NCBI GenBank assembly: GCA_024643655.1
Contig: JAHEMM010000002.1
Location: 1 to 64,000 of the forward strand
Direction: 5' to 3'
Length of the DNA: 64,000 bases
DNA from: Chitinophagaceae bacterium
Lineage (GTDB): Bacteria > Bacteroidota > Bacteroidia > Chitinophagales > Chitinophagaceae
In this document: positions 63,000 to 64,000 of the stretch, in pieces
Layout: every line of letters begins with the position of its first letter
Numbering within the stretch: position 1 is the stretch's first letter
Notes under the pieces: model-generated
Seen by the model: only the letters and a program-made list of their open reading frames with translations
What the model was told of the DNA's origin: nothing
The model's database searches: none
Translations under genes and position numbers: made by a program

Positions 63000-63476
63000 T
63001 TATTTAATAAATAAATTTGCTTTCACTCGAAAATAACTAACATCTCTTTCTACTAGGTTGGCTATCAATCCATTTACTTTCAAATTCCAATATTCAGTTT
63101 CCTTATTATAACTAACATCAATTGTACCGTTGGATAAAGAAATGTAAGATGCTTGTTCGCCAGATTTGAATGAATAAATGGCTTCAACTTCCATACTACC
63201 TCTAGAACCAGGCATAATATCATAAGTTCCTTCCTTCAGCCTTCTTGAATGGAAATAAAATGATACCAACTGCCCTTTCTGATCTACGGCTATTGTCAAT
63301 TTCCCTCTTACTCTATACACTTTTAATAATGAGGGCCTGGCTTCGATAAAAAAATTGTTTGTGCTAACAGTGTCCGTAATATACACAGGACAATTGCTTA
63401 AAGTTGAATCCCTATCTTCCTGTGCATTAAGATTGAATGAAAGAAGAATTAGTAGAAATATGATGAAGGTTCGCAT
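63000..63476 (-). CDS. Secreted protein of unknown function
   Basis: A 158-residue protein with a signal peptide (MRTFIIFLLILLSFNLNAQ). The mature part is rich in beta structure ('LLKVYRVRGKLTIAVDQKGQLVSFYFHSRRLKEGTYDIMPGSRGSMEVEAIYSF'), which may be a lipocalin-like or jelly-roll sheet, but no motif allows a name. It is convergent to the dioxygenase-like gene, 13 bases apart. Function unknown. Confidence 0.72.
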   Translation of the reverse strand: MRTFIIFLLILLSFNLNAQEDRDSTLSNCPVYITDTVSTNNFFIEARPSLLKVYRVRGKLTIAVDQKGQLVSFYFHSRRLKEGTYDIMPGSRGSMEVEAIYSFKSGEQASYISLSNGTIDVSYNKETEYWNLKVNGLIANLVERDVSYFRVKANLFIK

Positions 63477-63534
63477 TAATTAAAAATTGAGGGATAAAAA
63501 ATACATATAATTATCAATATTCAGCTTTTTAGAC

Positions 63535-64000
63535 TTAACTATTTTTCTTTGTTTCTCTAACCCCAAATAATAGGCTACCAATTCTTACCATATTACTTCC
63601 AACCTCTATTGCAATTTTGTAATCGCTACTCATTCCCATAGAAAGGATTTTCAAATTACCTAACTTATCAAACATCGAATTTAATAATTGAAATTCACTT
63701 TTTACTTTAGCCATGTCGGTTGTAAAACTTGCCATACCCATCAAACCACTAATCCTAACATTTTTCAAATTAAGTTCTTCAGATTGTTTTATTGTTTCAA
63801 TAAGTTCATGCATATCAAACCCAAACTTGGTGTCTTCCTGAGCAATGTGCATTTGAAGCAAACAATCAATTACTCTATTACTTTTTTCAGCTTGCTTGTT
63901 TATCTCTTTTAATAGTTTCAGACTGTCAACCCCATGTATCAGTTGCACAAAAGGAGCAATTAACTTTACTTTATTGGTTTGAAGATGCCCAATAAAATGC
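63535..64000 (-). CDS. YggS-type PLP-binding protein, C-terminal part (runs off the window)
   Basis: This belongs to the pyridoxal-phosphate homeostasis family (YggS/PLPBP), a TIM-barrel PLP protein without known enzymatic activity. The track starts at an internal Met at 63948; codons continue to the window edge and read 'HFIGHLQTNKVKLIAPF', a hallmark of YggS. 'GFDMHELIETI', 'ISGLMGMASFT' and the phosphate-binding 'LSMGMSSDYKIAIEVGSNMVRIGSLLFG' are all present. The N-terminal part with the PLP lysine is outside. The C-terminal end is short and Lys-rich. Confidence 0.94.
   Translation of the reverse strand, partial: HFIGHLQTNKVKLIAPFVQLIHGVDSLKLLKEINKQAEKSNRVIDCLLQMHIAQEDTKFGFDMHELIETIKQSEELNLKNVRISGLMGMASFTTDMAKVKSEFQLLNSMFDKLGNLKILSMGMSSDYKIAIEVGSNMVRIGSLLFGVRETKKNS

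Noticed and set aside
1-64000. CRISPR arrays, insertion sequences, prophage, rRNA genes
   Set aside because: No regularly spaced repeats, transposase or integrase motifs, phage structural genes or rRNA sequence were seen.

Overview
The window looks like a chromosomal segment of a Bacteroidota bacterium, most likely of the Chitinophagaceae type. This is inferred from the low GC content, weak or absent Shine-Dalgarno sequences, the fused formimidoyltransferase-cyclodeaminase, a TonB-dependent receptor with an N-terminal carboxypeptidase-regulatory-like domain, several short lipoproteins, LytS/LytTR signalling, an RRM protein with a glycine-rich tail, and DUF4403, DUF3095 and DUF445 proteins. 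No species can be named from the sequence. There is no rRNA, no CRISPR array, no intact transposase and no prophage. One tRNA (His, GTG) is present. Both ends of the window cut genes: an ABC-F ATPase on the left and a YggS-type PLP-binding protein on the right.

Layout. 1-2.7 kb: end of an ABC-F protein, then a secreted TPR protein. 2.7-6.8 kb (minus): late histidine catabolism (imidazolonepropionase, fused FTCD, arginase-family formimidoylglutamase) with a striking 18-bp inverted repeat in front of hutI. 6.9-11.5 kb: small lipoprotein, thiolase, RRM protein and small or unknown proteins. 11.5-11.9 kb: non-coding, internally repetitive DNA able to fold. 11.9-15.4 kb: a three-gene plus-strand cluster of a GMC oxidoreductase, a gluconate-2-dehydrogenase subunit-3-like protein and a class I isoprenoid-synthase-like protein. 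15.5-23.5 kb (minus): EF-G-like GTPase, esterase lipoprotein, NTF2-like lipoprotein, DnaK and unknown proteins, with a decayed gene fragment at 20.35-20.5 kb. 24-28 kb: DUF4403 lipoprotein, GtrA-family protein, argS with an in-frame heptamer repeat. 28-36.8 kb: TPR protein, glycogen operon glgA-glgC-glgB, and the divergent sugar permease plus ROK kinase.

36.8-47.8 kb: C-terminal processing protease, tRNA-His, DUF445 protein, TonB-dependent receptor, two translationally coupled glycosyltransferases, FtsE-like ATPase, and secreted Xaa-Pro aminopeptidase. 47.8-57 kb: repeat-containing lipoprotein, an operon of rhodanese-thioredoxin lipoprotein, metallophosphoesterase and YCF48-like propeller, a peroxiredoxin-like protein and SMC. 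57-64 kb: small unknown genes, a DUF3095 cyclase-like protein, a 51-residue basic protein missed by the ORF track, a LytS/LytTR two-component pair, an intradiol-dioxygenase-like lipoprotein, a secreted unknown, and the YggS fragment.

How the genes fit together. The glg operon with the divergent permease and glucokinase forms a coherent sugar uptake, phosphorylation and storage locus. The hut genes complete the second half of histidine degradation; hutH and hutU must lie elsewhere. The most unusual candidates are the GMC/G2DH3/isoprenoid-synthase cluster, the structured non-coding element just upstream of it, the hutI inverted repeat, and the heptamer repeat inside argS.
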